A stretch of 47,584 nucleotides of DNA. It comes from Desulfuromonadaceae bacterium (GTDB lineage Bacteria > Desulfobacterota > Desulfuromonadia > Desulfuromonadales > Syntrophotaleaceae). This document shows, in pieces, positions 17,374 to 27,902 of this stretch. The first letter of the stretch is position 1, and each line of letters opens with the position of its first letter. A program made the position numbers and the translations under genes. Under the pieces are notes generated by a model. It was not told the DNA's origin. It saw only the letters and a list, made by a program, of their open reading frames with translations, and ran no database searches. The stretch covers positions 1-47,584 of the forward strand of contig SLLR01000015.1 of the NCBI GenBank assembly GCA_007134025.1, read 5' to 3'.

Positions 17374-20129
17374 TGGGTGAAAAAATGCGAGTTTATGAAT
17401 TGGCGCAAAAGCTGGGACTGGACAACAGGGCGCTTCTGGAGCGCCTCAAGGCGGAAGGCGTCGATGCCAAGAACCACCTGAGCGTGCTGGATGCGGCAAT
17501 CGTTGAGCGTTTTGACAGCGAGGAGACCGTCGCTTCGGTGACAACGGGTGAAGTCGTGGAAGAAAAGATTGAAGAGCAGCGGATCACTCCCGGCATTATT
17601 CGGCGCCGTCGCAAAGAGGTTCCGGCCGCCAAAGCAGCGGAAAAGGTCCCTGAAGCGCCGCAGACAACTGCACCTGAAACGGCCGCACCCGCCTCGGCTG
17701 AACCTGTGGAACCCATGACTGCTGACAAGTCTGAGCCGGCTACCAGTGAAACGGTTGCCCAGGAACCGACCCCCGAACAGCCCTCCGAGGCCGAAGTGCC
17801 GTCGAAGCCGAAGGATACCTCCGGTTCTGACCAACCCGCTGCCGATCCGTCACAGGAGCAATCGCAGCAGAAACCGGCCGTCCAGGCCCCTCAAACGGCA
17901 GAGCCTTCATCCGAATCACAGACTCCGGTCAAAAAGCCCGCAGAAAAAACCTCTGCGCCTTCGAAAACAGCGACTGATCCCGTCAGTGTGCCCGAAGCCA
18001 CAGCCTCGCAGGCTAAGATTCTGGGTCGCGTCGAGCTTACCCAGCCATCTCCCGCTAAAACCGAAGCTGAGCGGCCCTCACGTCAACGTGCCGAGAAACC
18101 CGCTGCCGGGGCACGACCAAAGCCCCGGCCCGTAGAGATTGCGGCACCCGAAGCGCTTGTTCCTCTAGAGGAAATTTCTCGCAACCACAAGAAGAAAAAA
18201 ACCAAGAGCGCTTCGCCCCGGGATCATGAGGTTCGTGACGGCGGTCGCGGGCGGCGACCAAAACGGGAAATTTTCGAGCCCGATCTGGAGCGTCGCCAAC
18301 GCCGGGGCAAAAGGGCTCCCAAGCCGGTTCAGAAAACCGAAGTCACTGTCTCCAAAGCCATCAAGCGCGTTATCCGCATCAGCGATGTGATTACCGTGGG
18401 CGAGTTGGCCAAGCGCATGGGGGTCAAGGGAAAAGATTTGATCAAGGAGTTGATGCGTCAGGGCAGCATGGTGACCATCAACCATCCGCTGGATTTCGAA
18501 ACCGCGTCCCTGCTGGCCTCGGAATTCAATTACGAGGTGACCAACGTTGCTTTTGATGAGGAAGTGATTCTTGAAGATATCGGAATTCCGTCTGAAAAAT
18601 CTGATGATTCCGGGAAGTTACAGGTTCGGCCTCCGGTGGTGACCATCATGGGCCATGTCGACCACGGCAAGACCAGCCTTCTTGACGCCATTCGCATGGC
18701 GAATGTTACGGCCGGAGAAGCTGGCGGAATCACCCAGCATATAGGTGCCTATGACGTTGAACTCAACGGCAAAAAGATCACCTTTCTCGACACCCCCGGT
18801 CACGAGGCCTTTACCGCCATGCGTGCTCGGGGTGCTGAAGCCACCGATATCGTTATTCTGGTGGTTGCGGCGGACGATGGCGTGATGCCGCAAACCAAAG
18901 AAGCCATCAACCATGCCAAAGCGGCCGGTGTTCCGATCGTGGTTGCGGTTAACAAGATCGACAAGCCCGATGCCAATCCCGATCGGGTGCGGCAGGAGTT
19001 GACCGAATTTGAAATGGTTCCGGAAGATTGGGGCGGTGACACGATTTTTGTCGAAGTATCTGCCAAGGAGCAGATCAATCTGGATGAACTGCTTGAGATG
19101 ATTCTACTGCAGGCCGAAGTCCTGGAGTTGAAGGCCAATCCTGCCAAGCGGGCCAAAGGGATTATCGTCGAAGCCCGGCTTGACAAAGGCCGGGGACCAG
19201 TTGCCACGGTTCTGGTGCAGGAAGGCACGCTACATGTCGGTGACCCGATTGTTTCCGGGGTGAATTTTGGTCGGGTGCGTACCATGATCAACGATCGGGG
19301 CCAGCAACTTAACGAGGCTGGTCCGTCCTGTCCGGTAGAGGTTACCGGTCTGAGCGGAGTTCCCGAGGCTGGAGACGCCTTCCATGGGGTCGAGAACGAA
19401 AAAGCGGCCAAGGATGTGGCCGGCCACCGCCAGCGGAAATTGCGTGAAGCCGAACTGGCCAGTTCCAGCAAGATATCCCTTGATCAACTCTATGCCCGTT
19501 TGCAGGAGGGTGATGTCAAGGAGCTTAAAGTTGTCATCAAGGGTGACGTTCAGGGCTCCGTTGAAGCGGTCAAAGACTCCCTTGCCAAACTTTCCACTGA
19601 AGCTTGCCGGCTGTTGGTCATTCACAGCGCTGTCGGCGGAATTATTGAGAGCGACGTGGCCCTGGCATCGGCTTCCGACGCCATCATTCTAGGTTTCAAC
19701 GTGCGCCCCGAACCCAAAGCCAGTGCCCAGGCGGACTCTGAAGGTGTCGACATCCGTCTGTACAACATCATCTATGACGCTGTTGAAGATGTCCGTAATG
19801 CCATGGAAGGACTGCTGGCACCGATTTACAAGGAAAAGCATCTCGGTCGAGTCGAGGTCCGCGAGACCTTCCATGTGTCCAAGGTCGGGACCATCGCCGG
19901 CTGTTATGTGACCGACGGCAAGGTTGTTCGCGGCGCAAGTGTGCGCCTGGTCCGGGATAGCATTGTTGTCTGGGAAGGCAGAATGAGCTCTCTCAAGCGA
20001 TTCAAGGATGACGTCAAGGAAGTTGCCTCCGGCTACGAGTGCGGTATCAGCCTGGAAAACTATAACGACATTAAGGTCGGGGACGTTATCGAGGCTTATG
20101 AAATGGAGGCCATCAAGGCCAGCCTCTGA
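17373..20129 (+). CDS. infB: Translation initiation factor IF-2
   Basis: The 918-residue GTPase brings initiator tRNA to the 30S subunit. The N-terminal IF2_N helix ([21 protein letters not shown]) is followed by a Pro/Ala/Glu/Ser-rich disordered linker (residues about 60-280), a second IF2_N (about 335-385), then the GTPase domain with G1 [11 protein letters not shown] near 427, G3 DTPGHEAF and G4 NKID. Domains II, C1 and C2 follow and end intact. ATG 17373 overlaps the previous stop; ATG 17385 is a possible alternative start. Confidence 0.97.
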   Translation: MGEKMRVYELAQKLGLDNRALLERLKAEGVDAKNHLSVLDAAIVERFDSEETVASVTTGEVVEEKIEEQRITPGIIRRRRKEVPAAKAAEKVPEAPQTTAPETAAPASAEPVEPMTADKSEPATSETVAQEPTPEQPSEAEVPSKPKDTSGSDQPAADPSQEQSQQKPAVQAPQTAEPSSESQTPVKKPAEKTSAPSKTATDPVSVPEATASQAKILGRVELTQPSPAKTEAERPSRQRAEKPAAGARPKPRPVEIAAPEALVPLEEISRNHKKKKTKSASPRDHEVRDGGRGRRPKREIFEPDLERRQRRGKRAPKPVQKTEVTVSKAIKRVIRISDVITVGELAKRMGVKGKDLIKELMRQGSMVTINHPLDFETASLLASEFNYEVTNVAFDEEVILEDIGIPSEKSDDSGKLQVRPPVVTIMGHVDHGKTSLLDAIRMANVTAGEAGGITQHIGAYDVELNGKKITFLDTPGHEAFTAMRARGAEATDIVILVVAADDGVMPQTKEAINHAKAAGVPIVVAVNKIDKPDANPDRVRQELTEFEMVPEDWGGDTIFVEVSAKEQINLDELLEMILLQAEVLELKANPAKRAKGIIVEARLDKGRGPVATVLVQEGTLHVGDPIVSGVNFGRVRTMINDRGQQLNEAGPSCPVEVTGLSGVPEAGDAFHGVENEKAAKDVAGHRQRKLREAELASSSKISLDQLYARLQEGDVKELKVVIKGDVQGSVEAVKDSLAKLSTEACRLLVIHSAVGGIIESDVALASASDAIILGFNVRPEPKASAQADSEGVDIRLYNIIYDAVEDVRNAMEGLLAPIYKEKHLGRVEVRETFHVSKVGTIAGCYVTDGKVVRGASVRLVRDSIVVWEGRMSSLKRFKDDVKEVASGYECGISLENYNDIKVGDVIEAYEMEAIKASL

Positions 20130-20145
20130 TTTCGTTTGGTTAATT

Positions 20146-20436
20146 ATGATAGTTGGCGTTCTGCGACTGGAGTTGGCTGTACACCAGACCACCAGTCTCA
20201 AGGCAAAGCGTTCGGTAATTCGAAAGGTTGTCGAGCGGTGTCGCAACCGATTTCCGGTTTCCTGTGCGGAAACGGGCCTGCAGGATCTTTGGCGGCGAAG
20301 CCAGTTGGGCTTCGCCGTTGTCACAGATTCGGAAGCTTTCGCTCACGACCTGTTTGAAAGGATCGAACGGGAAGTGGAATCCATCGGTCTGGCCGAGATT
20401 GTCGATCGCTTTGTTGAATTTCTTCACTACGCTTAG
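20146..20436 (+). CDS. DUF503 / YlxP-like protein
   Basis: A 96-residue member of the DUF503 (YlxP) family, recognised by [21 protein letters not shown] and the following [18 protein letters not shown]. Family members sit between infB and rbfA in many genomes, as here (16 bases after infB, 8 before rbfA); the biochemical role is not settled. Confidence 0.85.
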   Translation: MIVGVLRLELAVHQTTSLKAKRSVIRKVVERCRNRFPVSCAETGLQDLWRRSQLGFAVVTDSEAFAHDLFERIEREVESIGLAEIVDRFVEFLHYA

Positions 20437-20444
20437 AGGAAACC

Positions 20445-20801
20445 TTGTCGTCTCAACGATCTCACCGTGTCGGAGAACAGATACAAAAAGAAATTTCCGC
20501 CTTGCTGCTCAAGGGGTTGAAAGATCCTCGAGTGGGCTTTGTCACCATCACGGAAGTGCGCGTTACCTCGGACTTGAGTATTGCCCGGGTCTATTTTACC
20601 GTGATGGGTGATGACCAGGCACGTCAACAGACGACCCGTGGGCTCACCAGTGCTGCGGTTTATTTGCGCCGGGAACTGGCAAAACGGCTGCGCCTGCGAC
20701 AGGTCCCCGAACTGCATTTTGAGTTCGACACGACTCTGGAATATGGAAACCGGATCGCCTCCCTGCTACAGGAAATCAATCGAAAGGAAGACCATGATTG
20801 A
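20445..20801 (+). CDS. rbfA: 30S ribosome-binding factor RbfA
   Basis: The 118-residue KH-fold protein assists late 30S maturation and cold adaptation. Conserved parts are [22 protein letters not shown] and the KH segment [16 protein letters not shown], with [17 protein letters not shown] near the end. The start is TTG 20445 preceded by TTAGAGGAAACC. The last 8 bases overlap nrnA. Confidence 0.93.
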   Translation: MSSQRSHRVGEQIQKEISALLLKGLKDPRVGFVTITEVRVTSDLSIARVYFTVMGDDQARQQTTRGLTSAAVYLRRELAKRLRLRQVPELHFEFDTTLEYGNRIASLLQEINRKEDHD

Positions 20802-21744
20802 TGCCATTGTGAGTGTCATTGCACAAGGCCGCAGTTTTCTAGTGGCCTCTCATGGCAACCCTGACGGAGATGCTCTTGCCTCTACCCTGGCCCTGTCTAT
20901 CGCTCTGCGGGAGATGGGCAAAGAGGTGGTTGCCTACAATCGGGATGGCATGTCGGCGGAAATGGCTTTCTTGCCGGAAGCCGCCAGTGTTATTGACCGG
21001 TTGGACGAGGGTCGTAGCTTTGATGTGGGTTTTGTCCTGGACAGCGGGGAACTCAATCGGGCGGGAACTTTTCTGCGGAACCGGTGTACTACCCTGGTGA
21101 ATGTGGACCATCATCCCAAATCGGAAGATTTTGGAGATATTTATTACGTCGATGAAAAGTGCTGCGCCAGCGGTGCGCTGATTTATCGTATTCTGCAGGC
21201 GACCGGTCATGCCGTGTCTCTGCCGGTGGCGACCTGCATTTATGCCGCTATTCTGGCCGACACCGGGTCCTTTCGCTATGCCAACGCCGATCAGGAGGCT
21301 TTTCGCATCGCATCCGAGATGCTGGCTCTCGGGGTATGTTCCTGGGAAGTCTCCTCCAGCATGTATGAAAATCATCCGGAATGCCAACTGCGCCTGCTGG
21401 CCGCCGCCTTGAAGACACTGAAAGTCTCCGATTGCGGACGACTTGGATCCATTTGCGTCACGCAGCAGATGTTTCTTGATACCGGCACTGGTTCGGAGCA
21501 TACCGATGGCCTGGTCAACTATCCACGCTCCATCGGCGGGGTGTTGGTGGCGCTGCTGTTTCGTGAGGTAACCGAACGCTGTTTCAAGGTCAGCTTTCGT
21601 TCCAAGGGTGCGATCAACGTTGGCGAACTGGCCCGACAATTGGGGGGCGGCGGACACCACAATGCCGCCGGCACGACCCTCGAAGGTGATCTAGAGTCCA
21701 TTCAGGAGACGGTTTTGAGTCGCCTGCAGGATTTTCTGCCCTGA
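20794..21744 (+). CDS. nrnA: DHH-family bifunctional oligoribonuclease / pAp phosphatase NrnA
   Basis: The 316-residue DHH/DHHA1 phosphoesterase degrades nanoRNA and dephosphorylates pAp. Metal motifs are visible: [12 protein letters not shown] near residues 21-32, [11 protein letters not shown], the DHH triad in [24 protein letters not shown], and the DHHA1 glycine loop [13 protein letters not shown] 20794 follows AAAGGAAG and overlaps rbfA; a much longer upstream reading overlaps rbfA completely and is rejected. truB starts 3 bases later. Confidence 0.9.
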   Translation: MIDAIVSVIAQGRSFLVASHGNPDGDALASTLALSIALREMGKEVVAYNRDGMSAEMAFLPEAASVIDRLDEGRSFDVGFVLDSGELNRAGTFLRNRCTTLVNVDHHPKSEDFGDIYYVDEKCCASGALIYRILQATGHAVSLPVATCIYAAILADTGSFRYANADQEAFRIASEMLALGVCSWEVSSSMYENHPECQLRLLAAALKTLKVSDCGRLGSICVTQQMFLDTGTGSEHTDGLVNYPRSIGGVLVALLFREVTERCFKVSFRSKGAINVGELARQLGGGGHHNAAGTTLEGDLESIQETVLSRLQDFLP

Positions 21745-21747
21745 TCC

Positions 21748-22662
21748 ATGAACGGAATTCTGATCGTCGACAAACCTGCGGGAATGACTTCCCACGATGT
21801 GGTGCGCCGCCTGCGCAGACTCTGCGGTACCCGTCGGGTGGGGCATTCGGGCACCCTGGACCCGATGGCAACCGGGCTTCTTCTGGTCGCCGTGGGTGAG
21901 GGAACCCGAGTGATCCAGTTTCTTGTGGAGGGTGCCAAAACCTACCGCGCTACCATGCGTTTCGGAGCAGAAACCACGACGCAGGATGCGGAGGGGGAAG
22001 TCACTCGGCAGTGCTCGGTCGATCATTTGAGCGAGACAATCGTTCGGCAGGCCTGTCTGGATCTGGTCGGTGAGTTGGAGCAGGTTCCCCCCATGTATTC
22101 CGCCGTCAAGGTCGGGGGTATCCCTCTGCATCGGCTGGCACGCCAGGGGATTGAGATCGAACGTCGTTCCCGGACGGTTCATGTGCACCGTCTGATTATC
22201 GCAAAAATGGCATTACCCGAGCTTGCTTTTGAGGTAGAATGCAGCAAGGGAACCTATGTGAGAACCCTCTGTCACGATCTGGGCCGGCGGCTTGGAAGTG
22301 CGGCCCACCTTACCGCTTTGCGACGCATCCGTAGTGGCAAGTTCAGTATCGACGAAGCGGTTACTCTGGACTGGCTGGAAAAAGCCGGCCGGGACCAAAT
22401 CGGCGAAATACTTCTGGAAACCGCTTCAGCCCTGAGGGATTATCCTCATTGCGAGGTCAGCGGTGAAGGGGCTGACCGGCTGGGCTTCGGAATCCCACCC
22501 GACAGGGCTCAGGTGACAGGACCGATTGATTTTGTCGAAGGGCAGACGGTGCTGTTGCTGCATCGGGGCCAAGCTCTGGCCATGGCCCGCTTCGCTCCCG
22601 CCCGGTCTCAGGAAAAACGTGGCGATTTTGAGTTGTTAAGAGTCTTCAGTGGTGGCAAATAG
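21748..22662 (+). CDS. truB: tRNA pseudouridine-55 synthase TruB
   Basis: TruB makes pseudouridine 55 in the T-loop. The 304-residue protein has GILIVDKPAGMTSHDVV at the start, the catalytic aspartate D38 in GHSGTLDPMATGLL, and the KGTYVRTLCHDLGRRLGS block. The C-terminal extension after residue 235 looks PUA-like. Its place between nrnA and rpsO is the usual one. Confidence 0.94.
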   Translation: MNGILIVDKPAGMTSHDVVRRLRRLCGTRRVGHSGTLDPMATGLLLVAVGEGTRVIQFLVEGAKTYRATMRFGAETTTQDAEGEVTRQCSVDHLSETIVRQACLDLVGELEQVPPMYSAVKVGGIPLHRLARQGIEIERRSRTVHVHRLIIAKMALPELAFEVECSKGTYVRTLCHDLGRRLGSAAHLTALRRIRSGKFSIDEAVTLDWLEKAGRDQIGEILLETASALRDYPHCEVSGEGADRLGFGIPPDRAQVTGPIDFVEGQTVLLLHRGQALAMARFAPARSQEKRGDFELLRVFSGGK

Positions 22663-22664
22663 GC

Positions 22665-22693
22665 TTTACACTGACGGCCTTATATGGTAGAAG
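22665..22693 (+). promoter_or_regulatory. Candidate sigma-70 promoter for rpsO-pnp
   Basis: TTTACA (22665-22670) and TAGAAG (22688-22693) are spaced by 17 bases, immediately after the truB stop. The -35 matches five of six positions, the -10 four of six. A start near 22700 would leave a leader of about 60 bases. Confidence 0.45.
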
Positions 22694-22758
22694 ATCAAAG
22701 CTTTCAGGCGTATTAGCGCCCCTATCGAAGATAAACGAGTGTGAAAGGAGATGGCACA

Positions 22759-23025
22759 GTGCTGGCCACAGAACGCAAACAGGAAATTATCAACGAGTTT
22801 AAGCGCCACGAAGGCGATACCGGATCACCGGAAGTGCAGATTGCTCTGCTTTCTGAACGGATTACTTACCTGACCGATCATTTTCGGACCCACAAGAAGG
22901 ATCACCATTCCCGCCGCGGTCTGCTGAAAATTGTCGGTCAGAGACGCAGGTTACTTGACTATTTAAAAAAGGTCGATGTGGAGCGTTATCGCACCATTAT
23001 CAAGACTCTCGGTATTCGCAGGTAA
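22759..23025 (+). CDS. rpsO: 30S ribosomal protein S15
   Basis: The 88-residue S15 has [40 protein letters not shown] and the end [13 protein letters not shown] chose GTG 22759 because AAAGGAG lies eight bases upstream and the length then matches the usual 89 residues; the in-frame GTG 22741 would add six residues and put the ribosome site inside the gene. S15 binds 16S rRNA and represses its own mRNA in other bacteria. Confidence 0.95.
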   Translation: MLATERKQEIINEFKRHEGDTGSPEVQIALLSERITYLTDHFRTHKKDHHSRRGLLKIVGQRRRLLDYLKKVDVERYRTIIKTLGIRR

Positions 23026-23026
23026 C

Positions 23027-23076
23027 ATCAAGCAGCACACCCTTCGCCGCAGCGCTGGGTCTGCTGCTTGATTTTT
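23027..23076 (+). terminator. rpsO-pnp intergenic terminator hairpin
   Basis: ATCAAGCAGCA (23027-23037) pairs perfectly over 11 bases with 23062-23072, and the stem runs into TTTTT. This corresponds in position to the rpsO terminator of E. coli. The 24-base loop is large, so it may also be a processing site. Confidence 0.75.
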
Positions 23077-23100
23077 AGGTACAGCTCGGGAGGCTGTCCG

Positions 23101-23137
23101 GAGAGAGGGACCGGTATCAACAGACCGGTCTCTGTCT
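23101..23137 (+). promoter_or_regulatory. pnp leader hairpin, candidate RNase III / autoregulation site
   Basis: GACCGGT (23109-23115) pairs with ACCGGTC (23124-23130), with further pairing of GAGA and TCTC outside. It sits in the 140-base leader before pnp. In E. coli, pnp is autoregulated through an RNase III-cut leader stem; the parallel here is by position only. Confidence 0.5.
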
Positions 23138-23220
23138 CAGGCCAACCTCCTTTGGCTGTTTTAGGACCCAATGGCAACAACGCTTCTGCGGAGCGCCAAA
23201 CAGAAAAAAGGAGACCACAC

Positions 23221-25320
23221 TTGGCTTACCAAAAAGTGGAAATGCAATTTAATGGTCAACTGCTGACCATCGAAACAGGCAAAATGGCCCGTCAGGCGGA
23301 CGGGGCCACCGTCATCACCTATGGCGAAACCAAGATTTTGTGCACGGCAGTATCAGACAAGAAAATGAAAGAGGGGCAGAGCTTTTTCCCTCTGGTCGTT
23401 AACTACCAGGAAAAATTCTACGCCGGCGGTAAGATTCCCGGTTCTTTTTTCCGCCGTGAGCGGGGAGCAACCGAAAGAGAAACCCTCATTTGCCGCCTGA
23501 TCGACCGTCCCTTGCGGCCGCTGTTCCCGAAGGGGTACTTGTTTGAAACCCAGATCATGCCGACGGTTGTCTCCGTCGATCAGGATAACGACCCCGACAC
23601 CCTGGCACTGGTCGGATGCTCGGCGGCTGTTGCAATTTCCGACATTCCCTTCAATGGGCCGATCGCGGCGGTGCGGGTCGGCAGGGTAGACGGCCAGCTG
23701 ATCGCCAACCCCACTCATGAACAGCGTGAGTCCAGCGATCTGGATCTGATTGTGGCCGGATCCCGTGATGCGATTATCATGGTCGAGGGGGAAGCGGACT
23801 TTCTTCCTGAAGAAGAGGTTCTCGATGCGATCTTCTTTGCCCACGAAGCCATGCAACCCCTGATCGACCTGCAGCAGGAGTTGCGTAACATTGCCGGGAA
23901 GGAAAAACGCGAATTTGTTGCTGCCGAGATCGACCAGGAACTGGCTGCCCAGGTGGCGGCTCTTGCCGAGGGCCCGATGCTCGAAGCCGTGAGAATTCAC
24001 AGCAAACATGATCGTTACGAGGCTGTATGCCAGGTCAAAGAGGACATTCAGGACCAAATGTCTGCTGAACAGGAAGGCCGCCGGGAAGAGATCAGAGAGA
24101 TCCTGTCAGCCCTGCAGAAGCGAGTCGTGCGGCAGATGGTTCTTCGCGAACAGGTGCGCATCGATGGCCGTGGCATCAAAACCATTCGCCCCATCGACTG
24201 CGAAGTTGGTCTGTTGCCGCGCGCCCACGGCAGCGCTCTTTTCACCCGGGGCGAAACCCAGGCTCTGGTAGCAACGGCCCTGGGGACCAGCAAAGACGAA
24301 CAACGCATGGACAATGTCCAGTCGATGGACTTCAAAAAATTCATGCTGCATTACAATTTCCCGCCCTTCTGTGTCGGCGAAACCAGCATGCGGCTGTTTC
24401 CCGGACGTCGGGAAATCGGCCACGGAATGCTGGCGGAACGTTCTATTGCCAAGATTTTGCCTGCCTATGACGATTTTCCCTATACCATTCGAGTCGTATC
24501 CGAAACACTTGAATCCAACGGTTCCTCTTCCATGGCCAGCGTCTGTGGCGCTACCCTGGCGCTGATGGACGCCGGTGTTCCGGTGACCGATTCCGTGGCC
24601 GGTATCGCCATGGGACTGATCAAGGAAGGTGAGGAAGTTGCGGTGCTCAGCGACATCCTTGGTGATGAGGATAATCTCGGTGATATGGATTTCAAGGTTA
24701 CCGGGTCTGCCAAAGGTGTTACCGCCCTGCAGATGGATATCAAGATCGGCGGGGTTGACAAAGCGATCATGAAACAGGCGTTGGAACAGGCCAAAGAGGG
24801 TCGGATTCACATCCTTGGTAAGATGGCCGAGGCCATAGCCCAGCCTCGGGAAGAGTTGTCGCCTTACGCGCCCCGCATCACCACCATCTATGTCAAACCC
24901 GATCAGGTAAGAACCGTTATCGGCTCCGGCGGCAAGAACGTGCGAGGGATTATCGAAGCGACGGGTTGCGCCATCGACATCGAGGATGACGGTCGCATCA
25001 ATATCGCTTCGGCCGACGGCGATGCCTGCAAGATGGCCATCAAGATGATCCGTGACCTGACTCAGGAAGCGGAAAAAGGTAAGCTTTACATGGGCGTCGT
25101 CAAGAAAATCATGGAATTCGGCGCGTTCGTGGAAATTTTTCCCGGCACCGACGGCCTGGTTCATATATCCGAACTGGACTCAGAGCGGGTGCGCAATGTG
25201 ACCGACATTCTGAAGGAGGGTGACGAGGTGCTGGTCAAATGCCTCGACATTGATCGTCAGGGGAAAATCAAGTTGTCCCGCAAGGAAGCACTGGGTCAGT
25301 CTCTTTCGGAAGAGGGCTGA
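23221..25320 (+). CDS. pnp: Polyribonucleotide nucleotidyltransferase (PNPase)
   Basis: PNPase degrades RNA 3' to 5' by phosphorolysis. The 699-residue protein has two RNase PH cores (first with [20 protein letters not shown] and [12 protein letters not shown]; second with [16 protein letters not shown]), a KH domain ([16 protein letters not shown]) and a C-terminal S1 domain ([20 protein letters not shown]). The start is TTG 23221 after AAAAAAGGAGACCACAC, which gives the standard N-terminus; a longer frame upstream runs through the leader hairpin and is rejected. Confidence 0.96.
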   Translation: MAYQKVEMQFNGQLLTIETGKMARQADGATVITYGETKILCTAVSDKKMKEGQSFFPLVVNYQEKFYAGGKIPGSFFRRERGATERETLICRLIDRPLRPLFPKGYLFETQIMPTVVSVDQDNDPDTLALVGCSAAVAISDIPFNGPIAAVRVGRVDGQLIANPTHEQRESSDLDLIVAGSRDAIIMVEGEADFLPEEEVLDAIFFAHEAMQPLIDLQQELRNIAGKEKREFVAAEIDQELAAQVAALAEGPMLEAVRIHSKHDRYEAVCQVKEDIQDQMSAEQEGRREEIREILSALQKRVVRQMVLREQVRIDGRGIKTIRPIDCEVGLLPRAHGSALFTRGETQALVATALGTSKDEQRMDNVQSMDFKKFMLHYNFPPFCVGETSMRLFPGRREIGHGMLAERSIAKILPAYDDFPYTIRVVSETLESNGSSSMASVCGATLALMDAGVPVTDSVAGIAMGLIKEGEEVAVLSDILGDEDNLGDMDFKVTGSAKGVTALQMDIKIGGVDKAIMKQALEQAKEGRIHILGKMAEAIAQPREELSPYAPRITTIYVKPDQVRTVIGSGGKNVRGIIEATGCAIDIEDDGRINIASADGDACKMAIKMIRDLTQEAEKGKLYMGVVKKIMEFGAFVEIFPGTDGLVHISELDSERVRNVTDILKEGDEVLVKCLDIDRQGKIKLSRKEALGQSLSEEG

Positions 25321-25334
25321 AAACGTCTTGATCC

Positions 25335-26597
25335 ATGTATGAAAAAACGGTTCTCGACAACGGTATTCGCATACTAACCGAAAAAGTTCCTGGCGCGTAC
25401 TCCGCGTCCGTGGGCTTTTGGGTCGAGAGCGGTTCACGGTACGAAGCCAGGGCGCTGAACGGGATTTCCCACTTTATTGAACATATGCTGTTCAAAGGGA
25501 CGGACCGTCGCAGCGCCCTTGCTATTGCCAAAGAGATCGATTCTGTCGGTGGAGCGCTGAGCGCTTTTACCAATCAGGAGTTCAGCTGTTACTGCGCCAA
25601 GGTTGCCGGCAACAAGTTGCTGCTGGCCGTTGACCTGCTTTCCGACATGCTTTGCAATTCGCTGTTTGATTTCGATGATATCGAGAAGGAGCGGCGGGTT
25701 ATCCTGCAGGAACTCCACCGAATCGAGGATAGTCCGGAAGACCGCATTCACGATCTTCTGGATGAAGCTCTGTGGCGCGATCATCCCTTCGGGCAGCCGG
25801 TGCTCGGCACTTCCCGAACCGTGGGTTCTTTTGATCGTTCGTTGCTTCTGGATTTTTTTGCGGCGCGCTACAGAGCCGGTCATCTTGTCGTTGCCGCCGC
25901 AGGCGACCTTGATCATGGCCGCCTGGTGGAGGCTGTCGGTACTGCTCTGACAAATCTACCCTCGGGATTCGCCGAAACCTTGCCGTCCATTCCCAACAAC
26001 CCGGTACGGCAGGTGCGCATCCTTAACCGAAAACTGGAACAGGTTCTGGTCGGTCTTGGAATGCCCGCGCCCGCTCAAAACGATTCCCGCCGCTTTGCCG
26101 CTCAGATTCTCAATTCCATCCTCGGCAGCAGTATCGGTTCGCGGCTCTTTCAAAAGCTTCGAGAAGAGCGGGGAATGGTATATTCGGTCTATTCCTGTCT
26201 GAATTCCTTTTTCGATCATGGTGCCCTGGTTGTTCATGCCGGAATGGCTCCGGACGATGCCGCGCATGTTGTTGGAATTATTCTTCGCGAACTGATGTTT
26301 TTAAAGTCCCGGTTAGTCTCCGCAGCGGAACTTCAATCGGCCAAAGACCAGCTGAGCGGACAGTTCATGCTGTCTCTGGAAAATACCGACGCTCGAATGA
26401 GCCGACTGGCTAAAAATGAGCTTTACCGGCAGGATGTTCCGGCACCGGAAGCGGTGGCAGCGGCCATTAACCAGGTCGCAGCCGAAGATATTCTGGAGTT
26501 GGGGAAAGAGTTGTTTCGAGATGAAGTACTGGTGCTGCAGATGATGGGTAACATCTCCGGCGACGCTTTTTCGCTGATGGATCTGACGTTGGGCTGA
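25335..26597 (+). CDS. M16-family zinc metallopeptidase (processing-peptidase-like)
   Basis: A 420-residue pitrilysin-family protein, cytoplasmic because no signal peptide is seen. The inverted zinc motif HFIEH gives H46, E49 and H50, with the downstream glutamate in the EDRIHDLLDEALW helix. The second, inactive-like half holds RLFQKLREERGMVYSVYS, the substrate-binding R/Y region. The length matches the PqqL/YmxG-type subfamily. It follows pnp by 14 bases and is commonly linked to pnp and dut. Confidence 0.9.
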   Translation: MYEKTVLDNGIRILTEKVPGAYSASVGFWVESGSRYEARALNGISHFIEHMLFKGTDRRSALAIAKEIDSVGGALSAFTNQEFSCYCAKVAGNKLLLAVDLLSDMLCNSLFDFDDIEKERRVILQELHRIEDSPEDRIHDLLDEALWRDHPFGQPVLGTSRTVGSFDRSLLLDFFAARYRAGHLVVAAAGDLDHGRLVEAVGTALTNLPSGFAETLPSIPNNPVRQVRILNRKLEQVLVGLGMPAPAQNDSRRFAAQILNSILGSSIGSRLFQKLREERGMVYSVYSCLNSFFDHGALVVHAGMAPDDAAHVVGIILRELMFLKSRLVSAAELQSAKDQLSGQFMLSLENTDARMSRLAKNELYRQDVPAPEAVAAAINQVAAEDILELGKELFRDEVLVLQMMGNISGDAFSLMDLTLG

Positions 26598-26626
26598 ACC
26601 TTTGACTGTTCGCGGGTCAGGAAAGG

Positions 26627-27067
26627 ATGAAATCTGTGGAAGTTCAGGTAAAATTCCTACATGATCGAGCGGTTATGCCCGAATACATGACAGAGCTCGC
26701 GGCCGGCATGGACCTGGTTGCCTGCCTTGACGAACCTCTTTCGCTTCTCCCCGGAGAGCGCTGTCTGGTGCCCACCGGAATCGCCTTGGCCATTCCACCC
26801 GGATACGAGGGGCAGGTGCGCCCCCGTTCCGGGTTGGCGATTCATAATGGTGTAACACTTCTGAATGCTCCTGGAACCATCGACGCCGATTATCGAGGTG
26901 AGATCAAGGTCATTCTCATCAACCACGGTCGGGAGGTCTTTATCCTGTCCGGCGGTGAGCGTATCGCTCAATTGTTGATTACACCGGTTTCACGTGCCCT
27001 TCTGACCGCCGTGACGGAACTGGATGCGACCTGCCGTAATGCCGGAGGTTTCGGACATACGGGATGA
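26627..27067 (+). CDS. dut: Deoxyuridine 5'-triphosphate nucleotidohydrolase
   Basis: The trimeric dUTPase hydrolyses dUTP to dUMP and keeps uracil out of DNA. In 146 residues all five motifs can be read: AAGMDLVA (1), [11 protein letters not shown] (2), [17 protein letters not shown] (3), GERIAQLLI (4) and the C-terminal [10 protein letters not shown] (5), which closes over the substrate. ATG 26627 lies directly after GGAAAGG; GTG 26636 has better ribosome-site spacing and would lose three residues. Confidence 0.95.
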   Translation: MKSVEVQVKFLHDRAVMPEYMTELAAGMDLVACLDEPLSLLPGERCLVPTGIALAIPPGYEGQVRPRSGLAIHNGVTLLNAPGTIDADYRGEIKVILINHGREVFILSGGERIAQLLITPVSRALLTAVTELDATCRNAGGFGHTG

Positions 27068-27203
27068 ATTGTGGGGCAGGTCGGTTGAAAAACAGCTTTG
27101 GAAGGGCAACAATATTTGGCCATATGTTGCATTCTGTCCTCAATTAAAAAGTTTTCGGCTCGTTCCTTTGACCGTTCGTTACATTTTCCAGGGAGACCTT
27201 GCC

Positions 27204-27818
27204 ATGATGCTGGCCGTTAATCCTGACAACCCGCAACTGCGCCTGATCCGGCAAATCGTTGAATGTCTTAAGCAGGGCGGGGTCATAGCCTATCCGACGG
27301 ATACCATTTACGGGCTCGGTTGCGATATCTTCAATAAAAAAGGGGTTAAAAAGATCTACCAGATCAAGCAGCGAGACCCCCGCAAGCCTTTCTCCTTTAT
27401 CTGTGCAGATTTATCGGATGTCTCCAATTACGCGCAGGTCAGCAATCTCGCCTTTAAAATCATGAAACGCTATCTTCCGGGGCCCTACACATTTGTCCTG
27501 CAAGCCAGTCGTATTGTACCCGATGTGCTGACTACTCGGCAGAAAACCGTCGGGATTCGTATTCCTGACAACCCGGTGGCCCTTTCCATTGTGCGGGAGT
27601 TGGGGCATCCTCTGGTCACAACAAGCGCCAATGTTTCCGGAGAGGAGAGTCATTGCGACCCACAGGAGATCGAACAGCAGATTGGCAAACAGTTGGATAT
27701 GGTGGTCGACGGGGGCATATTGATGGGCGAGTCGTCCACAGTTATCAGCCTCGTCGACGACAAGGTGGAAGTTCTGCGGCAGGGAAGCGGCGACACGTCC
27801 TGGATTCATCAACTGTAA
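27204..27818 (+). CDS. Sua5/YciO/YrdC family protein (threonylcarbamoyl-AMP synthase-like)
   Basis: The 204-residue YrdC-fold protein has IAYPTDTIYGLGCD near residue 32, KRDPRKPF-like QRDPRKPFSFIC and the segment PLVTTSANVSGEE. YrdC/TsaC makes threonylcarbamoyl-AMP for tRNA t6A; YciO is a close relative whose role is less clear, and the length and SFICADLSDVSNYA fit YciO better. ATG 27204 follows GGGAGACCTTGCC; the longer upstream frame overlaps dut. Confidence 0.85.
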   Translation: MMLAVNPDNPQLRLIRQIVECLKQGGVIAYPTDTIYGLGCDIFNKKGVKKIYQIKQRDPRKPFSFICADLSDVSNYAQVSNLAFKIMKRYLPGPYTFVLQASRIVPDVLTTRQKTVGIRIPDNPVALSIVRELGHPLVTTSANVSGEESHCDPQEIEQQIGKQLDMVVDGGILMGESSTVISLVDDKVEVLRQGSGDTSWIHQL

Positions 27819-27902
27819 AAGGTCGTTTTAAAGCCTCCGCAAGAAGTGATCTGCAGGGGGCGCGGTCTGATCCATCCCGTTTGTCGCAAGAGAGTCTGCC
27901 TG

